From NCBI RefSeq assembly GCF_025790165.1, contig NZ_CP094970.1, positions 4,340,001-4,404,000 of the forward strand: DNA of 64,000 nt, in the 5' to 3' direction. Below the pieces are notes generated by a model. That model had not been told where the DNA came from. It made no database searches and worked only from the letters and a program-made list of their open reading frames with translations. Made by a program: the position numbers and the translations under genes. Origin of the DNA: Solicola gregarius (GTDB lineage Bacteria; Actinomycetota; Actinomycetes; Propionibacteriales; Nocardioidaceae). Of the stretch, positions 45,803 to 54,911 are shown one piece after another (within the stretch, counting starts at the first letter, position 1; each line of letters starts with the position of its first letter).

Positions 45803-45853
45803 GAGTTGATGTGTCAACTCAGAGTGTACGCGATCGACTTGACACGTCAACTC
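45803..45853. promoter_or_regulatory. two MarR-type operators between divergent genes
   Basis: Site 1 is GAGTTGA-TGTG-TCAACTC (45803-45820), a perfect palindrome. Site 2 is GACTTGA-CACG-TCAACTC (45836-45853), with one mismatch. The centres are 33 bp apart, about three helical turns. They likely bind the adjacent MarR protein to control both directions. Confidence 0.72.
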
Positions 45854-45868
45854 GCGTAGGGTGAGGCC

Positions 45869-46345
45869 ATGTCCGACACAAGCTGGCTGAACGACGAGGA
45901 GTCGCGGGCCTGGCGCAGCTACAACCGCATGCGCGGGTTGCTCGACCTCGAGATCGCCCGCGACCTCGCAGCCGACTCCGGCCTCTCGGGCTCGGACTAC
46001 ACCGTCCTCGTCGTCCTCTCCGAAGCCCCGAACCAGCGCGTACGACAGATCGACCTCGCGGCGAGAATGCTGTGGTCGCACAGCCGGGTCTCACACCACC
46101 TCGGCCGAATGGAGCGCCGCGGACTCGTCCGCCGGGAGACCCACGCCGACAACGCGCGGGCCGTCGATGCCGTGCTGACACCGGCGGGCCTGGACGCGAT
46201 CGAGTCCGCGGCACCATGCCACGTACGATCCGTGCGCCGCCATTTCATCGACCAGCTCACCGCCGAGCAGGTCACGGTGCTCGCCGACATCGCCGACACC
46301 GTGGTCGACCACCTCACCGTCGCCGCCGACGGCGAGCAGAGCTAG
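45869..46345 (+). CDS. MarR-family transcriptional regulator
   Basis: The 158-residue winged-helix protein has recognition-helix sequence QIDLAARMLWSHSRVSHHLG and wing MERRGLVRRETHADNARAVD. It probably represses itself and the divergent FMN reductase through the two upstream operators. TAGGGT at 45857-45862 ends 6 bases before ATG, which suggests a leaderless transcript. Confidence 0.9.
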   Translation: MSDTSWLNDEESRAWRSYNRMRGLLDLEIARDLAADSGLSGSDYTVLVVLSEAPNQRVRQIDLAARMLWSHSRVSHHLGRMERRGLVRRETHADNARAVDAVLTPAGLDAIESAAPCHVRSVRRHFIDQLTAEQVTVLADIADTVVDHLTVAADGEQS

Positions 46346-46347
46346 CC

Positions 46348-46591
46348 GCCGGCCTGCGGGGCTCGCAAGCTCACTCCTCAGCCGTCGCTACCTTCACCGC
46401 CGGCCTGCGGGGCTCGCAAGCTCACTCCTCAGCCGTCGCTACCTTCACCGCCGGCCTGCGGGGCTCGCAAGCTCACTCCTCAGCCGTCGCTACCTTCACC
46501 GCCGGCCTGCGGGGCTCGCAAGCTCACTCCTCAGCCGTCGCTACCTTCACCGCCGGCCTGCGGGGCTCGCAAGCTCACTCCTCAGCCGTCG
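46348..46591. repeat. 51-bp perfect tandem repeat (minisatellite), five copies
   Basis: Units start at 46348, 46399, 46450, 46501 and 46552, with the last truncated at about 46591. They appear identical over 51 bp (GCCGGCCTGCGGGGCTCGCA...). The array duplicates the end of the PAC2 gene: each unit reads on the minus strand as ...GGTAGCGACGGCTGA. It also holds a small hairpin GCTTGCG-AGCCC-CGCAGGC. It contains no spacers, so it is not a CRISPR. Confidence 0.95.
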
Positions 46592-47439
46592 GAACCATCG
46601 CCCGACCGGCGCTTCAGGTACCGCTCGAACTCCCGCGCTATCGCGTCGCCGGATGCCTCCGGGAGGTCGGTCGTGTCACGCGCCTCCTCCAGCGACTCGA
46701 CGTACTCCGCGATCTCGCCGTCCTCGCTCGCCAGCTCGTCGACGCCGCGCTCCCACGCCCGCGCCTCCTCCGGCAGGTCGCCTTCGGGGATGGTCAGCTC
46801 GAACACATCCTCGAGCCGACCCAGCAAGGCGAGCGTCGCCTTCGGGCACGGAGGCTGACCGACATAGTGCGGCACAGCGGCCCACAACGAGGTGTTCGGG
46901 ATGCCGGAGCGTGCGCACATGTCGGCGAAGACCCCGTTGATGCCGGTCGGCCCCTCGTAGCGCGACTCCTCCAGATCGAGCCGGTCGAGCAGCCCCGGAT
47001 CGCTGATCGAACCGGTGACCGGAACGGGCCGGGTATGCGGTGTGTCGGTCAGCAATGCACCGAGCGTCACCACCATCCGTACGCCGAGCCAGTCGGCGAT
47101 CACCAGCAGCTCCTCGGAGAACTGACGCCACCGCATGTTCGGCTCGATGCCGCGCACGAGCACGATGTCGCGCTCGGACCCGACCGGCCGCGCGACGTAC
47201 ACACGCGTCGTCGGCCAGGTGATGCCCCGCTCGCCCGACTCGGTGATGCCCACGAACGGGCGGTTGACCTGGAAGTCGTAGTAGTCGTCGGGGTCGATCT
47301 CCGCGATCTGCTCTGCGTCCCACACGTCGATGAGATGGTCGATGACGCCCGACGCGGACTCGGCCGCGTCGTTCCAACCCTCGAACGCGACGACCATCCA
47401 CGGATCGGTGAGACCGAGCGGCTCCCTTTGACTCTCCAC
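46582..47439 (-). CDS. PAC2 family protein (proteasome assembly chaperone-like)
   Basis: The 285-residue protein starts at GTG 47437-47439. It has the actinobacterial PAC2 blocks DPWMVVAFEGWNDAAESASG, DPDDYYDFQVNRPFVG and GPTGINGVFADMCARSGIP, with an acidic C-terminus ending SGDGSDG. Despite the name, bacterial members have no proven assembly role; presence alongside ARC genes is suggestive. Its stop codon lies in the last unit of the 51-bp array. Confidence 0.9.
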   Translation of the reverse strand: MESQREPLGLTDPWMVVAFEGWNDAAESASGVIDHLIDVWDAEQIAEIDPDDYYDFQVNRPFVGITESGERGITWPTTRVYVARPVGSERDIVLVRGIEPNMRWRQFSEELLVIADWLGVRMVVTLGALLTDTPHTRPVPVTGSISDPGLLDRLDLEESRYEGPTGINGVFADMCARSGIPNTSLWAAVPHYVGQPPCPKATLALLGRLEDVFELTIPEGDLPEEARAWERGVDELASEDGEIAEYVESLEEARDTTDLPEASGDAIAREFERYLKRRSGDGSDG

Positions 47440-47610
47440 GCACCAAGGGTAGGTCTTGGCACCGTCAGTCCATCGCGCGAGACCCCAGAACACGTCCCAT
47501 CTCACGGGCGGAGACGGGTGTCCAGAGTTCGAACGGTCGTCTCGTAGACTCGGAGTGTCCTTTGCGGTCGTGACAGGCCGTGCCCCCTCGCCCCGGAGTT
47601 GGTCGTCGCC

Positions 47611-50600
47611 ATGTCTGCCCCCCCTTCGTCCCTACGAACTGCGCTCGCCGAGCGCGTCGTCGTCGCGGACGGGGCAATGGGCACCATGCTCCAGGACTAC
47701 GACCTCGGCCTCGACGACTTCCAGCAACACGAGGGCTGCAACGAGATCCTCAACGTCACCCGCCCGGACGTCGTACGCGCGATCCACGACGCCTACTACG
47801 AGGTCGGCTGCGACTGCGTCGGTACGAACACGTTCGGCGCCAACTTCGGCAACCTCGGCGAGTACGACATCACCGAGCGCACGTACGAGCTGGCGCACGC
47901 GGGCGCGGCGATCGCACGCGAGGCGGCCGACGCCTGGTCGACCGACGACCATCCACGCTGGGTACTCGGGTCGCTCGGACCCGGCACGAAGCTACCGACC
48001 CTTGGGCATGCGCCGTTCGCGGTGCTGCGCGACTCGTACGAGGATGCCGCCCGCGGCCTGATCGAGGGGGGTGCCGACGCGATCCTGGTCGAGACGACCC
48101 AAGACCTGCTGCAGGCGAAGTCTGCGGTCATCGGCGCCAAGCGCGCGCGTACGGCCACCGGATCGTCGCTGCCGATCATCGTCAACGTCACGGTCGAGAC
48201 GACCGGCACCATGCTGCTCGGCAGCGAGATCGGTGCGGCGCTCACCGCGCTCGAACCGCTCGGCGTCGACCTGATCGGCCTGAACTGCGCCACCGGGCCC
48301 GCCGAGATGAGCGAGCACCTGCGCTACCTCGCACGAACCGCTCGCATCGGGTTGGCATGCATGCCGAACGCCGGCCTTCCGCAGCTCACCAAGGACGGTG
48401 CGCACTACCCGCTCACTCCGGCCGAGCTCGCCGACGCGCACGATACGTTCACCCGCGACTACGGTCTCTCCCTCGTCGGCGGCTGCTGCGGTACGACCCC
48501 GGAGCATCTGCGCCAGGTCGTCGAGCGCGTACGCGGCCGAGCCGTGACCGAACGCGAGCCCACCTCGGAGCCTGGCACGTCGAGCCTGTACCAGACAGTG
48601 CCGTTCCGTCAGGACGCCTCGTACCTCGCGGTCGGCGAGCGTACGAACGCCAACGGGAGCAAGGCGTTCCGCGAGGCCCTGCTGGAAGAACGCTGGGACG
48701 ACATCGTCGAGATCGCCAAGTCACAGATCCGCGACGGCTCGCACCTGCTGGACCTGTGCGTCGACTACGTCGGGCGCGACGGTGCCGCCGACATGCAGCA
48801 CATTGCAGCCCGGCTCGCGACCGCGTCGACGCTGCCGATCATGCTCGACTCGACCGAGCCGCCGGTGATCCAGACCGGGCTGGAGCTCCTCGGTGGGCGA
48901 TGCGTGGTCAACTCCGTCAACCTCGAGGACGGCGACGGCCCCGACAGCCGGTACGCCCGGATGATGCCGCTGATCAAGGAGCACGGCGCCGGCGTCGTCG
49001 TGATGTGCATCGACGAGGAGGGGCAGGCGCGTACGGCCGAGCACAAGGTCGCGATCGCCGAGCGCACGATCGACAAGCTGGTCGACGAGTGGGGCCTCGA
49101 CGAGAGCTCCATCCTCGTTGACACATTGACGTTCACGCTCGGCACCGGGCAGGAGGAGAGTCGTCGCGACGGCATCGAGACGATCGAGGCGATCCGGCTG
49201 CTGAAGCAGCGGCGGCCGAACGTACAGACCGTCCTCGGCCTGTCGAACATCTCGTTCGGCCTCAACCCCGCCGCCCGCCAGGTCGTGAACTCGGCCTTCC
49301 TGCACGAGTGCCAGGAGGCCGGCCTCGACGCCGCCATCGTGCACGCGAGCAAGATCCTGCCGATGAACCGTATTCCCGACGAGCATCGCGAGATCGCGCT
49401 CGACCTCGTGTACGACCGCCGCTCCGAGGGGTACGACCCGCTGCAACGACTCCTCGGCCTGTTCGAGGGCGTGAAGGCCGCGGACGCCCGCGCCTCCCGC
49501 GCCGAGGAGCTCGCGGCGCTGCCGCTGTCGGAGCGGCTGCGGCGGCGGATCATCGACGGCGAGTCGAACGGACTTCCCGACGACCTCGACGAGGCGATGG
49601 CCGGTGGGCAGACCGCCCTGGCGATCATCAACGACGAGCTCCTCGAGGGCATGAAGGTCGTCGGCGAGCTGTTCGGCAAGGGCGAGATGCAGCTGCCGTT
49701 CGTACTGCAGTCGGCCGAGACGATGAAGGCGGCCGTCGCGCACCTCGAGCCGCACATCGAGAAGTCCGAGGATGACGAGGGCAAGGGCACCATCGTGCTC
49801 GCGACCGTCAAGGGCGACGTACACGACATCGGCAAGAACCTCGTCGACATCATCCTCACGAACAACGGCTACAACGTGGTCAACATCGGCATCAAGCAGC
49901 CGGTCAACTCGATCGTCGAGGCGGCCGAGGCGAACAAGGCCGATGTGATCGGCATGTCCGGGCTGCTCGTCAAGAGCACGGTCGTGATGAAGGAGAATCT
50001 CCAGGAGCTCAACTCCCGTGGGCAGGCGGGGCAGTTCCCGGTGCTGCTCGGGGGAGCGGCGTTGACCCGCGGGTACGTCGAGGAGGATCTGGCCGAGGTG
50101 TACGAGGGCGATGTGCGCTACGCGCGCGACGCCTTCGAAGGGCTACGCCTGATGGACGCCCTCGTCTCCGTGAAGCGCGGCGTGCCCGGCGCGGAGCTGC
50201 CGCCCCTGCGCAAGCGCAAGGTGCGTTCGCGTGCGGCGGCCGCCAGCGCCGAGCCGGTGGAGGTGCCGGAGCGGTCGGACGTGGCCACCGATGTCGACGT
50301 GCCGACGCCGCCGTTCTGGGGTGACCGCATCGTGAAGGGTCTGCAGCTGGGCGACTTCTCCGGCTGGCTCGACGAACGGGCGACCTTCATGGGGCAGTGG
50401 GGACTCAAGTCGTCTCGCGCGGACGACGGTCCGACGTACGAGGAGCTCGTCGAGTCGGAGGGTCGCCCGCGGCTGCGGATGTGGATGGACCGGATCCAGA
50501 CCGACGGCATCATGGAGCCCAGCGTCGTCTACGGCTACTGGCCGTGCTTCGCCGAAGGCAACGACCTCGTGGTGCTCGACGCCGACACGCAGTCGGGCGA

Positions 50601-51099
50601 GGTCGCGCGGTTCTCGTTCCCGCGCCAGCAACGCGGCCGGTTCCTGTGCCTGGCGGACTTCTTCCGGCCGAAGGACTCCGGCGAGATCGACATGGTCGGC
50701 TTCCACCTGGTCACGATGGGCGCCCACGTCAGCGAGGTGACGGCCGAGCTGTTCGAGCGCAACGCGTACCGCGACTACCTCGAGCTCCACGGGTTGTCGG
50801 TGCAGTTGACGGAGGCCTTGGCGGAGTACTGGCACGCACGCGTACGAGCCGAGCTCGGCATCGGCGGCGACGACGCGGCAGACCTGTCGGGGATCCTCAA
50901 GCAGGGCTACCGCGGCGAGCGCTACTCCTTCGGCTACCCGGCCTGCCCGGACCTCGAGGATCGCACCCAGATCGCCCGCCTGCTACGCCCGGAGCGGATC
51001 GGCGTCGAACTCTCCGAGGAGCTCCAGCTCCACCCCGAGCAGTCCACCGACGCGATCGTCCTGCACCACCCGGAGGCGTCGTACTTCAACGCGCGGTGA
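47611..51099 (+). CDS. metH: cobalamin-dependent methionine synthase
   Basis: The 1162-residue enzyme transfers methyl from methyl-tetrahydrofolate to homocysteine. In order: the homocysteine-binding domain with zinc motif GGCCGTTPEH (about 290), the pterin domain (NANGSKAFREALLEERWDD), the B12-binding region with the cobalt-ligand motif GDVHDIGKN (about 732), and a C-terminal SAM-dependent activation domain. ATG 47611 follows CCGGAG at long distance. A TAGACT at 47545-47550 may be its -10. No B12 or SAM riboswitch is obvious upstream. Confidence 0.96.
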   Translation: MSAPPSSLRTALAERVVVADGAMGTMLQDYDLGLDDFQQHEGCNEILNVTRPDVVRAIHDAYYEVGCDCVGTNTFGANFGNLGEYDITERTYELAHAGAAIAREAADAWSTDDHPRWVLGSLGPGTKLPTLGHAPFAVLRDSYEDAARGLIEGGADAILVETTQDLLQAKSAVIGAKRARTATGSSLPIIVNVTVETTGTMLLGSEIGAALTALEPLGVDLIGLNCATGPAEMSEHLRYLARTARIGLACMPNAGLPQLTKDGAHYPLTPAELADAHDTFTRDYGLSLVGGCCGTTPEHLRQVVERVRGRAVTEREPTSEPGTSSLYQTVPFRQDASYLAVGERTNANGSKAFREALLEERWDDIVEIAKSQIRDGSHLLDLCVDYVGRDGAADMQHIAARLATASTLPIMLDSTEPPVIQTGLELLGGRCVVNSVNLEDGDGPDSRYARMMPLIKEHGAGVVVMCIDEEGQARTAEHKVAIAERTIDKLVDEWGLDESSILVDTLTFTLGTGQEESRRDGIETIEAIRLLKQRRPNVQTVLGLSNISFGLNPAARQVVNSAFLHECQEAGLDAAIVHASKILPMNRIPDEHREIALDLVYDRRSEGYDPLQRLLGLFEGVKAADARASRAEELAALPLSERLRRRIIDGESNGLPDDLDEAMAGGQTALAIINDELLEGMKVVGELFGKGEMQLPFVLQSAETMKAAVAHLEPHIEKSEDDEGKGTIVLATVKGDVHDIGKNLVDIILTNNGYNVVNIGIKQPVNSIVEAAEANKADVIGMSGLLVKSTVVMKENLQELNSRGQAGQFPVLLGGAALTRGYVEEDLAEVYEGDVRYARDAFEGLRLMDALVSVKRGVPGAELPPLRKRKVRSRAAAASAEPVEVPERSDVATDVDVPTPPFWGDRIVKGLQLGDFSGWLDERATFMGQWGLKSSRADDGPTYEELVESEGRPRLRMWMDRIQTDGIMEPSVVYGYWPCFAEGNDLVVLDADTQSGEVARFSFPRQQRGRFLCLADFFRPKDSGEIDMVGFHLVTMGAHVSEVTAELFERNAYRDYLELHGLSVQLTEALAEYWHARVRAELGIGGDDAADLSGILKQGYRGERYSFGYPACPDLEDRTQIARLLRPERIGVELSEELQLHPEQSTDAIVLHHPEASYFNAR

Positions 51100-51117
51100 C
51101 GTTGCCCCGCGGGGCCT

Positions 51118-51210
51118 GCAGCGATACCAAGTTCACCAGGTATCGCCCACTTGGCTAGGCGTCGACGCCCGGTGAGGTGCAGCGATACCTAGTGAACTTG
51201 GTATCGCTGC
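51118..51210. repeat. 93-bp palindromic element, copy A
   Basis: The outer arms GCAGCGATACCAAGTTCAC (51118-51136) and their exact complement (51192-51210) extend inward with few mismatches. Each arm itself contains GCGATACC...GGTATCGC. It shares both ends and exact length with the element at 52372-52464, while the middle 33 bases differ. Confidence 0.8.
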
Positions 51211-51317
51211 ACCGGATCGAGCGCGATCTGTCCACAGCGGCAACCCGTGGATGGGGTGTATCCACAAGTCAGCATGCGCGGCCGACGAACAACTGTTGAG
51301 ACACCAACGCTGCCGGT

Positions 51318-52307
51318 ATGAGCGATTCATTCCGAAGTTGGGTAAGCCGCCGAGGCGGATTTTTCAGCCGGGCCGAGGCAAAGGACTGCGGATTCAGCGA
51401 CAGAGACATCCAGGGCGCCGTACGCAGTGGGCGCTGGATTCGGCTGAGGCGTGGATACTACGCGTACGCCGAGTACGTCGCGGAACTCGACCCGCCCGCA
51501 CGGCATTGGCTGTTGGCGCGCGCGGTCCTGCACCGGCTCGGTGAGCGGTATGTCGCCGTAGGCGTGACGGCCTGTATCGCGCACGGTATCGACACCTGGG
51601 GTGCCGACCTCGCAACTGTGCACGTCGCGAGACTCGACCATCGCTCGTCGATTCGAGAAGCGGGCGTCGCCTTCCATGACATGCCCGTCGATGGCGGCCG
51701 CGATGTTGTTTCTGTCGACGGTGTGCCCGTCATCAGGCCGGCTCGCGCCGTTTGGCAGGCGAGTTGCGAGCTCTCGACCGAGGGCGCATTCGTGTGCATG
51801 AACTCGGCACAGCACAAACGCTGCGTCGACGAGCCAGAGCTCTACCGCGTAGGCGAGTCGTTCGAACGTTGGCCCGGCTCGCGTACGGCGCGTCTCGCCT
51901 TCTGGCTCAGCGATTCCCGTATTGAAACCGTGGGGGAGTCGCGCACGTACTTCCTGTGCTGGGAGTTCCACCTGCCACGGCCGCAACCGCAGTTCGAGGT
52001 CTACAACGCGAATGGCCGGTTGATCGCGCGCACGGACTTCGCCTGGGTCGAGGCGCGGCACGTCGCCGAGTTCGATGGCAAGGTGAAGTACCTCAGATAC
52101 CTGCGGCCGGGCGAGACGGTAAGCGAGGCGATCGTACGAGAGAAGCGCCGAGAGGATCTCGTCCGAGCGGAACGATTCGGCATGTCACGTGTGGTCTGGC
52201 TCGACGTCGAGGGCCGCAACAGGCCACGTACCGCGTATGCCCTCCAGGACTCGATCGACCAATCGGCGAGGCTCTACACCCGAAACCGTACGACCATCGT
52301 GGCCTGA
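51318..52307 (+). CDS. AbiEi-type antitoxin-domain protein with nuclease-like C-terminus
   Basis: The 329-residue protein has an N-terminal winged-helix typical of type IV AbiEi antitoxins (SRAEAKDCGFSDRDIQGAVR, RWIRLRRGYYAY). It is followed by a conserved VTACIAHGIDTW-type middle domain. The C-terminal region (LIARTDFAWVEARHVAEFDG, KVKYLRYLRPGE) resembles DUF559/Vsr-like nuclease folds. No AbiEii toxin gene is adjacent. It is bracketed by two 93-bp palindromic elements, and its role is unknown. Confidence 0.8.
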   Translation: MSDSFRSWVSRRGGFFSRAEAKDCGFSDRDIQGAVRSGRWIRLRRGYYAYAEYVAELDPPARHWLLARAVLHRLGERYVAVGVTACIAHGIDTWGADLATVHVARLDHRSSIREAGVAFHDMPVDGGRDVVSVDGVPVIRPARAVWQASCELSTEGAFVCMNSAQHKRCVDEPELYRVGESFERWPGSRTARLAFWLSDSRIETVGESRTYFLCWEFHLPRPQPQFEVYNANGRLIARTDFAWVEARHVAEFDGKVKYLRYLRPGETVSEAIVREKRREDLVRAERFGMSRVVWLDVEGRNRPRTAYALQDSIDQSARLYTRNRTTIVA

Positions 52308-52371
52308 CTTCTGCAGCACAGCGGTCCTGTCATCCGCGCCGCCGGGCCGACCGGTTCCGGCAGCGCGGCCC

Positions 52372-52464
52372 GCAGCGATACCAAGTTCACCAGGGATCGC
52401 CCCACTTCCCTGGGCACCGATGCCTAGGTCCGTACGCGATACCTGGTGAACTTGGTATCGCCGC
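52372..52464. repeat. 93-bp palindromic element, copy B
   Basis: It begins GCAGCGATACCAAGTTCACC and ends with the near-complement GGTGAACTTGGTATCGCCGC. The first 23 and last ~28 bases match copy A at 51118-51210 with three differences. Together they bracket one gene. Confidence 0.8.
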
Positions 52465-52513
52465 CCGAGGACGCGCCAGCAGGCCCACCCGCGCAGGCTG
52501 AGAGAATCGACCC

Positions 52514-53173
52514 ATGCCCGAAGCCTTCCCTGTCGCCGTCCTGTGGGACCTCGACGGCACGATCGTCGACACCGAACCGCTGTGGATCGATGCCGAGTAC
52601 GATCTCGCGCGGCGCCACGGCGCGGAGTGGACCAGGGACGACGCGCTGAAGCTCGTCGGCAACGACCTGCTCGCGTCGGGGCGCTACATCCGCGAGCGGA
52701 TGGGGCTGACGATGACCGCCGAGCAGGTGGTCGACGAGCTCGTCGGCGTGATGGCCGAACGCATGGAAGGTCCGCTCGTCTGGCGCCCCGGTGCCCTGGA
52801 ACTGCTCGCCGACCTGCGTACGCACAACGTCCCGACGGCGCTCGTGACCATGTCCTACCGCGCGATCGTCGAACCGCTGCTGCGCCGGATTCCCGACGGG
52901 AGCTTCGACACGGTCGTCGTCGGCGACGAGGTCAGTGACGGCAAGCCGCACCCGGCGCCGTACCTGACGGCGGCGCGTCTCCTCGGCGTCGACCCGGCCG
53001 ACTGCGTCGCGATCGAGGATTCACCGACCGGGGCCGCCTCTGCCGCGGCGGCCGGCTGTCGGGTGCTCGCCGTGCCCCATCACGTCGCCGTGCCCGCATC
53101 GCCGCGTACGACCCGTCGCGACACCCTCGAGGGGCTCGATGCGCGCCGTCTGCTGACGGCAGCGACCGCCTGA
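52514..53173 (+). CDS. HAD-superfamily phosphatase/phosphomutase-like hydrolase
   Basis: The 219-residue protein has HAD motif I VLWDLDGTIVDTEPLW (nucleophile and acid Asp), motif II TMSY, motif III lysine in SDGKPHPAPYL and motif IV IEDSPTGAASA. A helical cap lies between motifs I and II. Such enzymes dephosphorylate sugar phosphates or related metabolites; the substrate is unknown. Confidence 0.88.
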   Translation: MPEAFPVAVLWDLDGTIVDTEPLWIDAEYDLARRHGAEWTRDDALKLVGNDLLASGRYIRERMGLTMTAEQVVDELVGVMAERMEGPLVWRPGALELLADLRTHNVPTALVTMSYRAIVEPLLRRIPDGSFDTVVVGDEVSDGKPHPAPYLTAARLLGVDPADCVAIEDSPTGAASAAAAGCRVLAVPHHVAVPASPRTTRRDTLEGLDARRLLTAATA

Positions 53174-53252
53174 CCGCGCGACTACTGCGCAGATCTGCGC
53201 GATCGACGCCAGATCGTTGCAGGATTGGGATGCGGTAGCGCCCTGCATCGTC

Positions 53253-53280
53253 TTTACATGGATATGGCCACTAGTAGGGT
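53253..53280 (+). promoter_or_regulatory. promoter of the peptide ABC operon
   Basis: TTTACA (53253-53258) and TAGGGT (53275-53280) are separated by 16 bases, about 63 bases upstream of the binding-protein start. Confidence 0.6.
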
Positions 53281-53343
53281 GTCCACATTCTGGTATGTCG
53301 GGCCTCCAATGACGGGGTCCCGCGGAACGAGAGGTATTGGGCT

Positions 53344-54906
53344 GTGAAGAAGATCCTGGCCTTGGCCAGCGCGGGCGTGCTGGCGATGTCGCTGGCGGCA
53401 TGCGGCGGCGACGATGACGACAGCGGTGGCGCGGCCGGGGGAGTCGGCGAGCCATGGACGCTCGGTACGACCGACGTCGTCACGGCCCTCGACCCGGCGG
53501 CCGCGTACGACCTCGGATCGTCCACGCTGCACTACGCGATCTATCAGACGCTGCTGACGATCCCCGCCGGTGAGAACACCCCGCAGGGCGACGCCGCCGA
53601 GTCCTGTGAGTACAAGGACCCGAAGACGTTCGTCTGCACACTGCGCGATGGGCTGAAGTTCTCCAACGGCGACGAGCTCACGTCGTCCGACGTCAAGTAC
53701 TCCTTCGACCGCAACCTCAAGATCGCGGACCCGAACGGCGCCTCGACGCTGCTGGCGAGCCTGAAGGACATCGAGACCCCCGACGACAAGACGGTGCAGT
53801 TCAACCTGTCGCGTCCGGACACGACCTTCCAGTTCGTGCTCACCCACTCGTCGACCTCGATCGTCGACGAGGACGTCTTTCCGGCAGACGAGATCACCGC
53901 CGACGCCGATGTGATCGGCTCCGGCCCGTACGTGATGGACGACTACGAGGCGGGCCAGCAGGCGTCGCTGAAGAAGTCTGAGACGTATCAGGGCGCCAAC
54001 GAGGGCAAGTCGCCGCTGATCTTCGTCAAGTACTACCCCGAGTCGTCGAACCTCAAGCTGGCGGTCCAGAACGACGAGGTCCAGGTCGCATGGCGCAGCC
54101 TGAGCCCGACCGACATCACCGACCTCGAGGGCAACGACAGCGTCGACGTGCTCAAGGGCGAGGGTTCGGAGATCCGTTACTGGACCTGGCAGCTCGGCAC
54201 GCCGGTCGGCAAGGACAAGGCGATCCGACAGGCGGCCGCGCAGCTCATCGACCGCGACGCAATCTCGGAGCGCGCGTACGAGGGCACGGTCGATCCGCTG
54301 TACTCGCCGGTGCCGCCGGGCTTCCCGGGTCAGGTCGACTCGTTCAAGGCCAAGTACGGTGAGCCGAGCGTCGACAAGGCGAAGGCCATCTTGTCGAAGG
54401 CCGGCGTCAAGACGCCCGTCGACATCACCCTCGGCTACACGCCGTCGCACTACGGGCCCAACGCGGTCGATGAGGCCACCGAGCTGAAGAGCCAGCTCAA
54501 CGACAGCGGCCTGTTCAACGCGACGACGAAGAGCGCGGAGTGGGAGCAGTACCAGAACCTCTACAAGGAGAACGCGTACGACCTGTTCATCCTGGGCTGG
54601 TTCCCCGACTTCCTCGACGCCGACAACTACCTGTCGCCGTTCTTCGTCGATGGTGGCTTCTACGCAAACAACTACACGAACCCCGAGGTGAACAAGCTGG
54701 TCGCGAGCTCGCAGGCAACGGACGACTCCGCTGCCCGCGAGAAGGACTTCGGCAAGATCCAAGACATCGTCGCCGAAGACGTCCCGACGATTCCCTCGTG
54801 GGTCGGCAAGAACACCGCCGTCACCCAGCCGGGCATCGAAGGCGTCCAGGAGACCCTGGACCCCGCCTTCATCTTCCGGTTCTGGATGGTTTCGTACAAC
54901 GGCTGA
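53344..54906 (+). CDS. peptide/nickel-type ABC transporter substrate-binding lipoprotein
   Basis: The 520-residue family 5 binding protein starts at GTG 53344. It has a lipoprotein signal MKKILALASAGVLAMSLAAC with lipobox SLAAC and an acidic GGDDDD linker. The body has the SBP_bac_5 blocks DVKYSFDRNLKI, YSPVPPGFPGQ and WFPDFLDADNYLSPFF. It delivers oligopeptides or similar solutes to the permeases encoded downstream. A strong hairpin follows its stop. Confidence 0.93.
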   Translation: MKKILALASAGVLAMSLAACGGDDDDSGGAAGGVGEPWTLGTTDVVTALDPAAAYDLGSSTLHYAIYQTLLTIPAGENTPQGDAAESCEYKDPKTFVCTLRDGLKFSNGDELTSSDVKYSFDRNLKIADPNGASTLLASLKDIETPDDKTVQFNLSRPDTTFQFVLTHSSTSIVDEDVFPADEITADADVIGSGPYVMDDYEAGQQASLKKSETYQGANEGKSPLIFVKYYPESSNLKLAVQNDEVQVAWRSLSPTDITDLEGNDSVDVLKGEGSEIRYWTWQLGTPVGKDKAIRQAAAQLIDRDAISERAYEGTVDPLYSPVPPGFPGQVDSFKAKYGEPSVDKAKAILSKAGVKTPVDITLGYTPSHYGPNAVDEATELKSQLNDSGLFNATTKSAEWEQYQNLYKENAYDLFILGWFPDFLDADNYLSPFFVDGGFYANNYTNPEVNKLVASSQATDDSAAREKDFGKIQDIVAEDVPTIPSWVGKNTAVTQPGIEGVQETLDPAFIFRFWMVSYNG

Positions 54907-54911
54907 CCCGA

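Noticed and set aside
46348-46591. 51-bp repeats as a CRISPR array
   Set aside because: The units abut with no variable spacers, and no cas genes are nearby.
47440-47610. Cobalamin or SAM riboswitch upstream of metH
   Set aside because: The CCAGAG-like and stem-like pieces do not assemble into a known consensus, and no B12 box was found.
51318-52307. Complete AbiE toxin-antitoxin pair
   Set aside because: Only the antitoxin-like protein is present; the neighbouring genes are metH and a HAD phosphatase, not AbiEii nucleotidyltransferases.
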